Source: Eopsaltria australis
Lineage: Eukaryota > Chordata > Aves > Passeriformes > Petroicidae
DNA length: 64,000 bases
Direction of reading: 5' to 3'
Assembly (NCBI GenBank): GCA_034509425.1
Contig: JAVTVJ010001136.1
Coordinates: 124,001-188,000, forward strand
Below the pieces are notes generated by a model, which saw only the letters and a program-made list of their open reading frames with translations, had not been told where the DNA came from and did not search any database. This document shows, piece by piece, positions 47,781-60,073 of the stretch. The first letter of the stretch is position 1, and the number at the start of each line of letters is the position of its first letter. Made by a program: the position numbers and the translations under genes.

Positions 47781-49597
47781 CGCTGGCGTGATCAAAGGAG
47801 CTCGGCTGCACACAATGCGGGGACGCAATAGCCCTTATCTGTCATCTCCGGGGTGCGAAGGGCCCTGGGGGCGAGGGGCGGAGCAGGGGTGGGTGGTGGG
47901 TGCTGCAGGGCTGGGTGCGGGGGCTCCCACCCGACCTTACACTGGAGAAACCTCTCCTGGCAAATACTGAGAGACACGATAATTATGCCCGGTTCTTTCT
48001 GTGCTTGGGAAAACCCTTGGGAAGGGTTTGAACGCTCCTCCAGCTGCAGAAGCAGGATGGCTGCTCACTATTCCGTGGGGAAGGTTTGGGGACCCACAGC
48101 ATCCTCCCTCCCTGTCCCCTTGTCCCAACCCACTGTCGAGAGGAGCCCCCCGAGTCGCAGACCCCACACCACGCATTCGCATGAATCTCAAATATGATCG
48201 TTTAATAAAATCTCCTTTTAAAAGAACTACAACTCATACAACGACGAGAAGTGTGGGGAGAGTGGCAGCAGCCCAGGGGAGGGGGAGTGCAGGACATGGG
48301 GACAGAATCTGTGCCGTAGTGGCCTCTGTCAGCCACCCCGCCAGGGACAGGGATGGTCCCATGCCACCACCACTCACCAGCACATCCCTGCCACTGCTGC
48401 CTGCCCTGCCCTGCCCATGCCTGCCTGAGTGTGGCTCCCACTGGCTCCAGTGAGTACAACAGGTCACCTGTGGCCGTGACAGTCCACAACAGGGTCTGGA
48501 CATGAAGCCACACCTGTGCAAAGTAATCCAAACCCTGTTCTGGGCCTTCCACTGGAGGGGTTCATGGCCTACGCACCTGGGAGGCTTTGAGGAGCAGCAC
48601 TGGGCTCCAAGCAAGAACGTGTTGGTGAGGGTTGGTGAGGCTGGACATGGGCAACAGAGGGGTGCAAGGAGTGTCTGAGGCCTGAGGTGCCTGGGATGGA
48701 ACAGTGGAGACTATTGCCTGTGCAGAGGGATGCCCAGAGAACACACAGTGCCAGGCTCCACAGGAATGCTGCCAGGACATGGGCTCTGTGGGGTTTAAAG
48801 CAGCACAGCAAAGCTCCTGTGCCTTGGCTGCCCCTCTCAGCCACCCCAGCTCCCTCCAGTCCCGTTCCTTCCTCCCCCATAGTGATAAAAGCTCAAAAAC
48901 AAAACCTTGAACTCTTTTTCAGAACTTCTACCCCACTGAGGCCTGTGGTAGGAGAGAGTCCATCCTCTGCCAGCACAGACTGATGTGGACTCCCATGCCA
49001 CAGCAGCACTGGGACTGTCCATGCCCCAGTGCCCCTGAAGCCCAGCACCCCTAAAGAGGTCAGAGCACAGGGCAGCATCTGAAGGAAAATCCCGAGGAGT
49101 GATGCAAGTGCCTGCTCGAGCTGCTCCTGCTCCTGACACTGGCTCCCAGAGCACTATCCTGCTGCCAGGGGCTGCCCAGGCTGGGGTGGAAGGGGCAGAA
49201 TGGGCGCTGAAGCCCTTAGTGATGCCACCTGCTACAGGGAAAGGCTCCAACCCTATAAGAGGAGCTCTGGGCAGACTGGCAGACCTGATGCCAGGCATGA
49301 GCATGCCCAGCCCTCGGCCCTCTCCTGCTTTCTGACCCTCTCTGACTCCTTCCCAGCTGCTATGCATCAGCCTAGCTGCAGCCAGGGCAGCAGCCCCCTC
49401 CTCGAAGCCAACTACAAAGGCACAGAGCCGCAGCACCCCCCCCCTCCCACCCCCCGAGTTTCTGTGCCAAAGCAGCCAACACCCTGCACCCCTGAGAACT
49501 GTGAGCAAAGGGCAAGGCAGGGACTCGATCACAGCAGCAAAGAGGACAAGGACGCTGGAAACGGGGGTGATTCCCCCCCCATAGCTGTTAGTGGGCG

Positions 49598-49603
49598 TTT
49601 ATT
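49598..49603 (-). terminator. NPDC1 polyadenylation signal
   Basis: TTTATT on the plus strand is AATAAA on the minus strand, 126 nt after the NPDC1 stop codon. Placement and canonical hexamer make this the probable 3' end of NPDC1, with a short 3' UTR of about 150 nt. Confidence 0.75.
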
Positions 49604-49728
49604 GGGCAGGCGTCGAACAGTCTGGCAGCGCAGGGTCAGCGTCCCCCGGCCCAGCTGTGGGTGCCCCTCCGGCTCGGCCACCCCGCCGGGCACGGCCGCG
49701 GGCACAGTCTGTAGCAAGCTCAGGTTGG

Positions 49729-52700
49729 TTACTGGTGCGACTTGGGGTTGGAGGGGTGTAAGGAGGCGTCGTCAAACAGCGGGTTTCTCACTTCCATTTC
49801 TCCAGTCTGCCGTGGCGGAGGGAGAGGGATGGGGGAAGGAAAAGGTGGGAGGTCAGAAAACAATTGGGATTCAGCTACCCCATCCCAAGGGGTTTGGGTC
49901 TGAACCCCAGCCCGGCAGGGAGGAGTGGGGGAGCTGCGATGGATGACAAACACCAGGACTTCCATCATCCTGGGAAGGTGCTGCCTCCCTGTCAGGAGGG
50001 GATGGAGTGCAGTGATTTGTAAAACCCAAGGTCTTGGGCGGGATGGGACTCCACAGCTGGGCTGGGGACCCCAGGACAGCAGTCTCAGCCTGGCTGGCAG
50101 GAATAGAGCTCCTTGCTCAGACCGGGGACCCCAGGACCAGGCCCCAGCATAGCTGGCAGTGCCCTGCCCAGACTGCTTGCCTGACATCAAGTGCCCTTTA
50201 ATGGGCCTGTAAAGACCCACTGACGACCCTCGATCTGGGCCCTGATGGCTTCGATTGGCAGCTATTACCATGTAAAAGGCTCCTCTTCGGTCCCTTTGTG
50301 CTCTTTGTATCCAGGGTTGTTAAGAGCTGCCCTTCCCCGAGGTCCCCTGCTAGCCAGGAACATCCTCTGTGGTTGTGAGAGGTCTCAGGTCTGCGCTCCA
50401 GGGCTCCAGGCGTTGGGGTGGCTCAAGGATGAGCCCCCCCCCCAGCCCCACTGCCCAGGAGCCTGAGGTGTGACCATGTCACTGTCACCACAGGGATGGT
50501 GGGTCAGGTGTGTCAAGGGCTGCTCTAGCTCTCTGCTCCCAGGGAAAAGCCTTGTGTCAGGACATGCACTCCTGTCCACTGGAGATATTCAGTGGGAGTT
50601 GGCCAGGGACATGGGGGGAGCAGAGGGGTCGGACCACCTCAAGTTTTGATGAAGAACATACGGAAAAGGCTCCTGACACAGAAGTGCACATCCCAGGCAC
50701 ATGTTGGACATCTCCACATGCACAGGGACCCCAAGCCCTCCTGCATCCACATACCGGAGCCAGCCCAGGGCACTCATACACGGTGAAGTCTCCATCCTCA
50801 TTCTCCTCATCAGATGATGCGGAGTCCGGGAGCTTGGGCTCCTCTTTATGCCTGGTAGGGAAGAAAAGGTTGAGGAGGTGAAGCTCAGTGGGATGATTAG
50901 GGCCATCCCAGTTAATGGCAGGACACCAGGCTGCTTACTTCTCCAGGGAGAGCATCTGCTGCTTTTGGTGCTGGTAGTGGTACATCTGGGCACTCTGAGC
51001 CAGCGTCTTGTCCCCAGGCTGTGAAGAGAGGAGGAACAGCTGTGGACGTTGGGCTTTGGAGTAGGGGGCCTCCACTGTGTGGGAATCCCTCCAGCAAAGC
51101 ACTGGGGCCCGAGTGCCAAACACCCCACAGGGAGGGACGTGGGTACCTTACCGAGATCTTGTCATAGGGCAGGGGGCTGGCTACTCGCTGGGTTGAGTAG
51201 TCTGCTTTCTGTGCCAGCCTGACTTCCTTCTGCAACCTGCCAGGAAGGGGAATTGCAATCAGGGAATCACTAAGGTTGGAAAAGCTTTCTAAGACCAAGT
51301 CCTACCATTAACCCAGCACTGCTGAAGTCCACAACTAGACCATGTCCCCAGGTGCCACATCCACGTTTTGTGAACACTTTCAGGGATGGTGACTCTACCA
51401 CTTCCCTGGGCAGCCCTTTCCAATGCCTGACCACCCTTTACATGAATCTTCCCAAATCTCTCCTGAGATAGATTGAGCCCATTTCCTCTCATCCTGTCCC
51501 TTGGTCCCTGGGAGCAGAGCCCAACCCTCCCCTGGCTGCACCCTCCTGTCAGGGAGTTGTGGAGCCCACGGAGGTCTCCCCTGAGCCTCCCTTCCTCCAG
51601 GCTGAGCCCTCCCAGCTCACTCAGCTCCTCCTCGAAAGAGTTGTGCTCCAGACCCTATCCCAGCTCCATTCCCTTCTCTGGATGTGCTCCTGTCCCTCAA
51701 TGTCTTTCCTGCCATGAGGGGCCCAAAACTGAACTCAAAATTTGAGGTGCCTCAGCAGTGTCCAGTGTGGGGCACAATGACTACTCTAGTTCATCCTAGA
51801 GGATGTGGGGAGTCATAGGACCAGATGACTCCATTCAGGAGCCAGTGACCCTTGGAGGGTCAATCCTGTTCCCCGTGATGGCACCATGACAGGCATAGCC
51901 ACCTCCATCCCATGGGGCCTGAGCACAAGGCACCAAAGTGCTGGCAGTGTCAGCACCCATGACCAGAGTGATGCCCACACCAGGTGCCATCTGCTCCCAG
52001 GACCCTGCATCTGGCATGGAGGTGTCTTATTACTGTCCTCCTGCTCTAGCCAGCTGATGCCACGACTTGGGGGCACTGGCAAGGGCAGCTATTGCCTCTC
52101 TCCCAACCCCTCATGCCTGGGAAGCATGGGAATACACTGCCCTGGGCACAGGGACATGGAGGCACTGTGCAGCCCCAACTCACCTGCACCAGCAGACGGC
52201 TGCCATGATCAGTGCTGAGATCCCGGCCACAGTGCACACCACAATCAGCCCTGCAGAGGTGGAGAGGACACCAAGGGACAGCAGGTGAGCTGGCAGCATG
52301 GTGACACCAGCCCATGCTTCCCTGGTGAGGGTGTGAAACCCCTTCCCCTGAGTCCCAGGGTCTCACCAAGTACTATGTTGTCATTTGCAGGGATGGGGGA
52401 CGCCTCCACTGGGTACTTCTGGACTGTGGCAGTGGTGGGGAGGGTGGTGGCTGCCAGGGTGCCAGCGGGACCCCGCTGCAGATGCCCCTCTCTCAGCCCA
52501 CTGGCCAAGCGTTGTCTGCTGCCATCGGGCACCAGAGTGGCTGTTGGAGAAGACAGAGCAGTGAGTGGTGCCTGGGCAGCTCCAGAGGGCAAACCTGCCT
52601 GGGGTGCAGGGTCTGGCTGTCATGGGATCCCTGGCACCACTGGGAGCAGGGAGTGAGCACTTACTCCTGGATCTGCCATCCTGTAGTGGGTGGTGACGAG

Positions 52701-55700
52701 GAGCTTCCTGCCTGGCCAGCACATCTGCGAGAAAATCAATTTCTGCCTCCAGGCTGGGAACAGAGGTCCGTCCTACAGGAGAATGGGTGTGAGACGGGCA
52801 CTGTGGGGTACACTCCCAGGGCCAGACCAGTACCCCCAAGAAGGGCATCCTGTCCCAGCTCCAGCAAATACAGGTGGTGGTGAATCCAAGCCCTCTCAGA
52901 TGCAGCTCTCTGAAAGCTGGACCCCGGGAACTGTGTGTGCCCTTGCTACTTTTGGTGGGATTTTCACCCCACAAATGCTAGAGGATCAGGAGCAGCTGCA
53001 TCTGCCCTTGTGCCAGAGGCAGCAGGTCCTGCAGACTCTGCAAGAGAGGGCAGGGTGCCAGCACCTGGTGTGCAGGACCTGCCCTGTGTCCCTGCCCCTG
53101 GGGTCATACAGCAGCCCTAGGTGAGGAGAGATGGGAGTGGGACCAGGACAGATACTCCCCAGCTGCCCTGCTGCCCCAAGGATGAGGGGTAGCTTCAGAA
53201 TGGTGAGTTACAGTCAGGGGGCACCCAAACACTGGTTTCCACCCCAAATTGTCCTTTATGGCCCCGGGTGGCTGGAGCCACCCCAGAGCAGGGCTCAGCT
53301 TGGCTGTCCAGCAGAGCATGGGAGCAGAGGGGTTGGTTCCTGCCCAGAGCCTGGTGGGATGCAGCTCCTTTGAGGAGGGGGAAGGGATGCCCCATGCAGT
53401 GAGGGATGTACCCTCAGTGGCATCTCACAGGTGGCTGTCCAAGCCCATGTCCCAGCACAGTGCTCACCAGGGACATTCAGGGGGCTCCTGCAGCATCAGG
53501 CATAGGCAGGACTCCCACTCTGGCCTGGGGGTACTCACCCACGAGGTGACAGCATTGGAGCAAGAGTGGACTTGCTCTTCTCAGGCTCACTGAGCAAAGT
53601 CCAGCTCTGACACTCACCACTGCTTTTAACAGGATTAAACTCAACTTCAAAGGCAGTAGACATCCCTGTCCCCTTCCCTGTCCCCAACTCAATCCCCATC
53701 CTATCCCTGCTTCCTTTGCCCATATTCAGACTGTCTCCTCAGGGAAGCCCTGGGGGATAAATTCAGACAAGGCAAGGTGGTACTGGCAGCTTGATTACCA
53801 GATAATTCAAGGTTATAACAATTACATCTCCCCTGGAATCTGTCCTCATGTCCAGTGTTTGGAAATAAACTCTGATTTCCTCTGGAGCCCTTGCTGCCCC
53901 ATGACTCAGAGCCACATGAGCCAAAAAACAATTTAAAAGGGGGACACTCTTGCTTTAAACAAAAGCACCAAGAATCACTGTCTCCACACCCTCCATGCCC
54001 ATGTGTCCCCAAAGTGTCCATAGCCTCCTATCCTTGGCTGGAGCCCTGGGTTTCCCTGGCTCTTTGCACCCTGTTATTTGCATCCTAGACCAGCACCATG
54101 GCCAAGTGGTGCCAGGTTGGGGTGTGCCAGTGCCATGCCCAGTACGAGAGTGCTATGGTGCCAAGGTGCCAGCCCAGGGCCAAACTCTCCCAATGGGCAA
54201 GGGAGCTGACATGGGACTGAGTGCAACAGTGCTGTGCCTGAGGGGGACATCCTGGTGCCCAGATGGGGACATCCCTGAGCCAGGGGACATCCTAGTGCCT
54301 GGGACAGGGACATTCTGGCTCTAGCTGGGAAAGGTCTGTCCCCATAGGGGACAATCCTGTCCATCCCATTTGTGTCACCGTCAGGTTGTGCTGGTGTTGG
54401 ATGCGATGTGGCTGGAAAAAGGAGAAAAAAGTTGGAAAAGCAGCCAGAGCAGCTACCAGGTCCTTCAGAGTCTCCCACCCTGTGGGAGAGTGTGAAGTGG
54501 CCCATGGGAAACTGAGGCAGCAGTTTGGGGTCCCGGTGTTGCTGCAGCACCTGAGTTGTGCCACTTATCTGCACTAACCAGCTTTATCCCCAAATTCTCT
54601 TTCAGTGGCTAAAAGCTGCCCACCTTCCATTCTGTGTCACAGCTAAAACTCCCCCAGTGATGCCACAGTTGCCATCACACATTTGAGGGCACTCAGGGCT
54701 GGGTCCTGCCAGGCACTGTGGGTGTGTGTGAGATGCTGGGCCTGAACTGGCCCAGGGAACAGGGGGTGGGGATGAGCCCCAGTTCCTGCCTGACTGCCCC
54801 AGGAGCAGGAGCAGAGATGGTGGGGAGGTACACTACCAGACAGGGCACACAGGGCATGTAGGGCAGGGATGGGACAGGGCACACAGGCGCACACAGGACG
54901 ATCAGGACATGCCCAGGGGCACTCAGGGGTGCAGGCAGAGTTTGTGCAGTGTGCGGGTGCCCCCTCATGGTAGCTGCCACCACTGCTGCAGCAGGACGGC
55001 AAGGCCAGGCTGGCACACAGCCCCCCAAACCCCTCTGCTCTGCCTCTGGCCTCTCCTCAGGGCTTCCACCTCCCCAGGGCTCAGCCCTGGGACACACACT
55101 TACCCTGACAGTTTGGGGAAACAGGGACCAAGGCGAGACACATGTGGCTTCTGCCCCGGGCTGAGGAAACCTGTGATTGACAGCGCCCACAGGAGGGCAC
55201 AAAATTCCTACAAATCCACTAATTTCTATAGTCCTGCCCCAGGATGGCTGATGTCCTCCTTGGCGCTGGCAGCACAGTAAGCAGGGAAGGGGGAACTCCC
55301 ATGTCTGTGAGCTGATGCCCCTTTTCCCCCTTTTCCCAAAGGGCTTCCTGCAGCCCAGTGGGGCTCCATGCTGGTCAAGCAGAAGCAAGGATGAGACCCA
55401 CTATGTCAACACACATCACCCAAACCCATCACAGCACAGACACGTGTAGCACCATGCTGTGCATGGGATTTTGGGGGGCTCAGAGCCCTGTGCAACACAG
55501 CAGCAGTCAGGTGCAGACAGCCAGCTGTGGGATGCACTGAATCCAGATTCCATGCATCCCATCTCACCTCTGTGCTGATGCCGTGCTGGGTATGCTGAGA
55601 CCCCTACACGTAATGGCAGGAACACACCACTCACATGCATCGCCCTCCTCAGACCCCAAATGGTGCTTTTCACCACAAAAAGCTGCTCACAGGAGAGGAT

Positions 55701-58138
55701 CCCTGGCTCCTGCCAGGAACAGTGGGGATGGCACAGTGGCAGAATCCCAGGATTGGCATCACCAGCAGTCACAAGTGGCTCAAGGATGCGTAACCCTTTA
55801 AAGGGGCTGCCTACACAGCAAAAGGGCTGCATGGCTATCCCCTTTAAAGCTTTAGGCATCCTTGGGCTGCAGTAGCCCCGTGTTTGCCTCGCATCCCCCT
55901 GCTAAATGCAGCCATCACAGCCCCTCTTCATCCTCACAGCCTTCTCCAGTGCTGCTACCAGACAAAGGTACAGGCAGGATGAGAAAGCCCCCATGGAAAA
56001 ATAAATGGTGCCTCCCTGCCAAGAGGAGCTGGGCATCCTCAGGATGCTAAAATAGAGGTTTTGGGAGGGGATCCCCCTTTTTTATTTACCACAGTCCCCA
56101 CACTTTTGCTGCCATAAGCTAGTGGCATTGCTTGGGATAACAGGATGGGACTGAGAGAGACCTTGATGTCACCATCCTCCCATGATGGGTCCTTAGAGGA
56201 TGGTACTGTGGTCCTGCATCTCTCTGGGTGAGGATGCAACTGTGGCCACATCCTTCGGAAAGGAGCTGGGTTGCTATGGAGACGTCAGCGCATGTGCAGC
56301 CCTTTCGAGAGAGGGGTTTGCTCTCAAGACTTCACATTAAAGACAAACTATAAACAACTGCTAAAGCCATTCAGTGCCAGTGGATGAGGAGCCCGTGGCA
56401 GGGGCACTGTCTGCTGTCAAACACCAAATCTAGACCCCATCCCTGTGCCATCCCTTTGCACCCCCCCAGCCATCCCTCTCATTTCAGCAAAGGGCCTGGC
56501 TTTGGGGGTCTCCCCTCTGATTTACAGGGCAATTCTCCTACCAGGAGGAATGGCACTGAAGGAATGCTGGGTTCTCATCTCCTCCATGTGCCCATCTGGG
56601 CTGAGCCATTGGCGAAGGACATCTCAGACTGCACCCTGACAGGACATATGCTCAACAACAAAAAGCAATCCCCCAAAACCCAGAGGACCTCTCCATGTCT
56701 GCATGGAGTTCAGATGCAGGGAGAGCTGCCTCCCTGGTTCAATGACCAGTGCTTGTCCATCCTGCCTGGCACAGGACAAGCCACCCCTGCATGTTTTTAG
56801 AAGCTCCCCAGGAATTGGGAACTCCTCAGCAGAAGACTTTTGGGGGCAGTGGGAGTGAAGAGCAGGTGGAGAAGGGTGGGCTGGGGGAGATGCCAACACA
56901 TTCTGCACCAGGAGATGACTCAGAGGCGCTCCAGAGTAACCTGCATCCAGGCTCTCCCCAGCAGAACCCACCAGTAGCAGCCTGAGGGCATGGCTGATCT
57001 TGGCCTCTTCCCCAGCCACAGAGGCCACTCCACTTTATAGTAATAAATAATTGTGTGGAACAATAATTATGGTCTTAGCTCACCTGTGAGAAGAACTCAT
57101 GATAAAGGGGCACAGAAATAGCTCTGCCACAGCTTTCCAAGCCACATGAAGAGTTGACTGTCATGCTAAAAAATGCCTGTGCCTGGCCCCCAGCACTGTC
57201 TTTGCAGCTGAACCAGGGGCACGGGTGCCAAAGCTGCACAGGGAGCACCCTTCAAGTATTTCAGTAGCAGTGGGATGGGTGACCATAGGCTGCTGCACCC
57301 GGGCTGCCACAGCCCCTCGGAACTCCCAGGGCTGGAGCCACGAATAACACCCAGTGCAGCCTTTGGGGTGGGGGGGCCCTGGTATGCAGCCAGGGCGGGT
57401 TCCTGCCCATCACAGCTGACTCCAGCCCTGCCAGCATGGATGCTGGGCATCACCCAAGGAGGAAACAGCAGTCCTGAACTACAGCCCAGCATCTCAAACC
57501 AAAGGGAATCAGGCACTGAAATCCCAAACACTGGCACCAACTCAGCCCTGGGATGGGTGAGGCCATGGGCACCTGTTTTAGGTAGCCACAGAATAAATGT
57601 AAGTCACTGTGCTGAAAGCTGCTCCCCAGCTCCTGCAAAGCCTGAACCCTGAAACAGCCAGAGAGGCCCTAGAGATCCCCAGAAGCTGACTGTCCCACTC
57701 CTATCCTTAGAGGTCCTGGGCTCCCCACGGTGCTGACAGGGCCACACACAGTCACCAGAAGAGGATGCACATGGAGCAAGATGGGGTTGCCAGCCCAAAA
57801 CCACCCCCTCAGCTGAGGTGTGAGGTGAGAGGGAGAAGAGCAGCCATCCCCACAGAGATGCAGCTGCCATGGAGAGAAGGAAGAGGATAAGGTACTGCTG
57901 AGCTGGGGGGCTGCCCTGAGGCACAGAACCTCCCAGAACTGCGGAGGTGCAGAGCAGGTGTGCAGGCAGAGGAGTGGAGGGTGGGTGCACCTACCACTGG
58001 GTGAGAGCTGCTTCTGGACACAGCGCCCGTGGTCATCCTCTTGGAAGGGGGGCAGGCAGGGCCCACAGGCACCTGACCCTGGTGGGCAGAACTCTCGGCG
58101 CTGCAGGGCACAGTCCAGGCTCCGAGGACACGACGCTG
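49729..58138 (-). CDS. NPDC1: NPDC1, neural proliferation differentiation and control protein 1 (first exon not seen)
   Basis: Single-pass membrane protein of neural cells, reported to oppose proliferation and interact with cell-cycle factors. Exons in order: 57995-58138, 52665-52772, 52367-52540, 52184-52250, 51152-51236, 50939-51018, 50755-50851, 49729-49806, 277 codons with consistent phases; human is about 325 aa, leaving 40-50 residues for the missing signal-peptide exon. Exon 57995-58138 is cysteine-rich ([15 protein letters not shown], then [17 protein letters not shown]). Exon 52665-52772 has [18 protein letters not shown], and 52367-52540 is a Ser/Thr/Pro stalk. Exon 52184-52250 is the membrane helix ([20 protein letters not shown]). 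The cytosolic tail holds [16 protein letters not shown]-like [34 protein letters not shown] and [14 protein letters not shown]. The stop is TAA at 49731-49729. Exon 1 was sought up to base 64000 without success; it is probably to the right of the window. Confidence 0.92.
51258..51795 (-). repeat. CR1 LINE fragment in an NPDC1 intron
   Basis: Plus strand starts AATCACTAAGGTTGGAAAAG and continues with ACTAGACCATGTCCCCAGG, TTTCAGGGATGGTGACTC and CCTCCAGGCTGAGCCCTCCC, then GGATGTGCTCCTGTCCCTC. This is the reverse complement of a CR1 3' region, so the element is minus-strand, in sense with NPDC1. It lies in intron 51237-52183. Confidence 0.92.
54235..54360. repeat. Degenerate minisatellite GGGGACATCCTGGTGCC
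   Basis: Imperfect tandem units GGGGACATCCTGGTGCCC, GGGGACATCCCTGAGCCA, GGGGACATCCTAGTGCCT, GGGACATTCTGGCTC and GGGGACAATCCTGTCC are readable in line. Unit length is about 18-20 bp, five to six copies. Confidence 0.7.
56269..56300. promoter_or_regulatory. X-box / CRE half-site / NRF1-like composite
   Basis: GTTGCTATGGAGAC (56270-56283) fits the RFX X-box consensus GTTGCCATGGCAAC with few changes. It runs directly into ACGTCA, a CREB/ATF half-site (56282-56287), and then GCGCATGTGC (56289-56298), one base from the NRF1 palindrome GCGCATGCGC. The combination is seen here; binding is inference. Confidence 0.45.
57031..57080. promoter_or_regulatory. AT-rich homeobox-like motif cluster in NPDC1 intron 2
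   Basis: TAATAAATAATTG and AACAATAATTATGG lie within 40 bp of each other in a GC-rich intron. TAATTA-type cores and an ACAAT SOX-type core are present. Regulatory role is inference from motif density only. Confidence 0.35.
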
Positions 58139-58329
58139 CTGTGGGGACAGGACAAAACAGCTCAGAAGGAGGAGAGGGGTCAAACACGCCCCCAGATCTG
58201 TTCATGACCTCTTGGAGTGGGACCCAGCTGCCCCAGATTGCCCATGGCAGCTCCTGCTGCAGCTCCCAGCTATCAGTGGGCTTCACCACAGCTGTCCCTT
58301 GGCCCCGCTTTGCCTCCACAAAGCCATTA

Positions 58330-58425
58330 CTGGCTGCAATTAACCACAACCCTAATGACCAAGGAGTTGGACTCGATGATCTTCATGGGTCCCTTCCAAC
58401 TTGAGATAGTCTGTGACTCCATGAC
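58330..58425 (+). repeat. CR1 LINE 3'-end fragment, plus strand
   Basis: ACCAAGGAGTTGGACTCGAT followed by GATCTTCATGGGTCCCTTCC and AACTTGAGATAGTCTGTGAC is the sense 3' end of CR1 (usual form GGAGTTGGACTAGATGATC). It ends with a CTGTGACTCCATGA decay of the terminal ATTCTATGA repeats. It is the only clear CR1 in the window oriented plus. Confidence 0.85.
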
Positions 58426-60073
58426 CTGCACAAGGCAGTTTGTTGCCTGCAGTGACAAGCGTGCACTGCCCATCCTCCCCAAGGGTCCTCAGCCCAGGGT
58501 GCCACCACCCTGTGGGACACCCCGTGGGAGTGCTGCAGGACACACTGAGCCCTGCGGAACTGGCAGTGACCAGGATCTCCTGCCCCTGCCTGCCCTGCAT
58601 GGGGAGATGAAATCCAACCAGCACAGACCAACGTTGGTGTGATGACCGTCAAACCGAAAGTCCCAAACCAAGTCCCCAAAGCCTCAGTGGGGTGTGACAG
58701 TGCTGGTACCAGCACTTAGGCTCCCACCCCTTTGGCATTCCCTGGAGGAAGTAGTGGGAGCCAGCACTCCCTGGCACTGCACCCCAAACCTTGCTTGCAG
58801 TTTCATGGGGCATCTCATGCCCATGTCAGCCCCAGGAAGTCTCCACTTCCTGGGTACAGGCATGAATTTCCCATGCTCCAGCCTCACCAATGATGGCTGG
58901 GTGCCATCATGGCTGGGTCTTCACCCCAGGTAGTCTCAGGCCAGCAGGACCTCCCTGGGGAACACAAAGTCCCTGTGTTCTACACAAAGCTGAGTCCTGG
59001 ACCAGGTGATGGTGGCAAACCATGTGCAGAGCTGGAGACAGGAACTGTAACATGAAGGGCCAGCACTCATGTGCCACCTGCGGGGCGTGGGGACACACTG
59101 GAGTCCCAGCTTTGATGGTGACACTGCTGGTCCTGCTGCAGGACATGTATCTTTCCCTCACAAGCTGGTGACAGTGTGGAACCAGGTGCCCCTCAGTGCA
59201 CCCAGTGCTCAAGCTGGGCACAACCGCGTGGGAGGAAGGGCTGGATGGAACCACAGCTGGATGGGGGTTGCACAGCTGGATGGGGGTGTGGCACACAGCT
59301 GCCCTCTGTCCCTCACTTTGCCGTGCACGGCCACACCTGCAGTGCTCCCTAAGGTAGCAGCGGGCAGGACTGCGGGGCTGCCCTGGAAGCAGGGCCAGGC
59401 TGGCTGCCCCCAGCCTGGCGATGAGTCACGGCAGCAGCCAGCTCCCAGCACCGGCCCACGCGCCCTGAGCCTGCCAGCCCTCACCGCCCACACTGGCACC
59501 AGCAATGCTTTGGCCACCTGCCCGTCCCTGTGCCTGTGCCTGGGGACGGAAACACCAGGGACAGCCCCGGTGCACCTCACAGCAAGGGACACCACAACTG
59601 TGAGGGCTTGTCCTGAGCATCCCCAGCCAGGCAGCACACCAGGGGTAAAGGGGGCAGCACTCTGTACACAGTGGAGAGTCCTAAACAGGATGGAACCGCC
59701 AGAACACGAATCTTGACAGTTCTGCTCCCTCAGCAAGGGCACAGGAAAGATGTCACCCCAAAGCCACACAAGCGGGCCTCTGCATGGCCATTTTTCACCG
59801 TTAAACTGCTCTCTGGAGGGTGCAGCTGCTACTAAGAAACCCCAGCCTGTGCCCAGGCAACTCCCCACTGCAACCCCATGAGGAACTGACCACCTTCCTC
59901 ACCTCAGATGACACTGGCAAGGGTGCAGCGACTGCAATTTTAATGCTGCCTGACCCCCGTGCCAGGCACAGCAGCCCGGAGGGGTGTGCTCAGGGTGTGG
60001 GGAAGAGCCCAATATGCCCTGGGTATTTTGCTGAACCATTTGCTCCCCAGGGATGGTGTGGGGCTCGGCCATG

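Larger units (their letters stand above)
44562..49597. other. Gene-free region upstream of POU5F3 and downstream of NPDC1
   Basis: No coding exon recognised on either strand. It contains a minisatellite (45500-45635), homopolymer G and C tracts (45417-45437, 46284-46342, 47760-47780) and two CpG-bearing stretches with clustered SOX, TCF, GATA and POU-like motifs (about 46380-46450 and 47785-48210). It is the natural place for POU5F3 upstream enhancers. Confidence 0.55.
52773..57994. other. NPDC1 intron 2 (5.2 kb), no exon seen
   Basis: No coding exon recognised. It contains an old minisatellite at about 54235-54360 (units like GGGGACATCCTGGTGCC), a promoter-like motif group at 56269-56300 and an AT-rich homeobox-like cluster at 57031-57075. 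An AT-rich segment lies at about 53860-53950. Confidence 0.55.

Noticed and set aside
48204..48209. AATAAA on the plus strand
   Set aside because: No plus-strand gene ends here. It lies in an AT-rich stretch of the candidate enhancer and is probably coincidental.
49200..49946. Plus-strand open frame of 248 codons
   Set aside because: It crosses the last NPDC1 exon and its polyadenylation signal in antisense, is low in complexity and matches no family I know.
59440..59490. Possible NPDC1 exon 1 with a GTGAGG donor on the minus strand
   Set aside because: The frame upstream has no ATG-initiated hydrophobic leader and no CpG island. Exon 1 is more probably outside the window.
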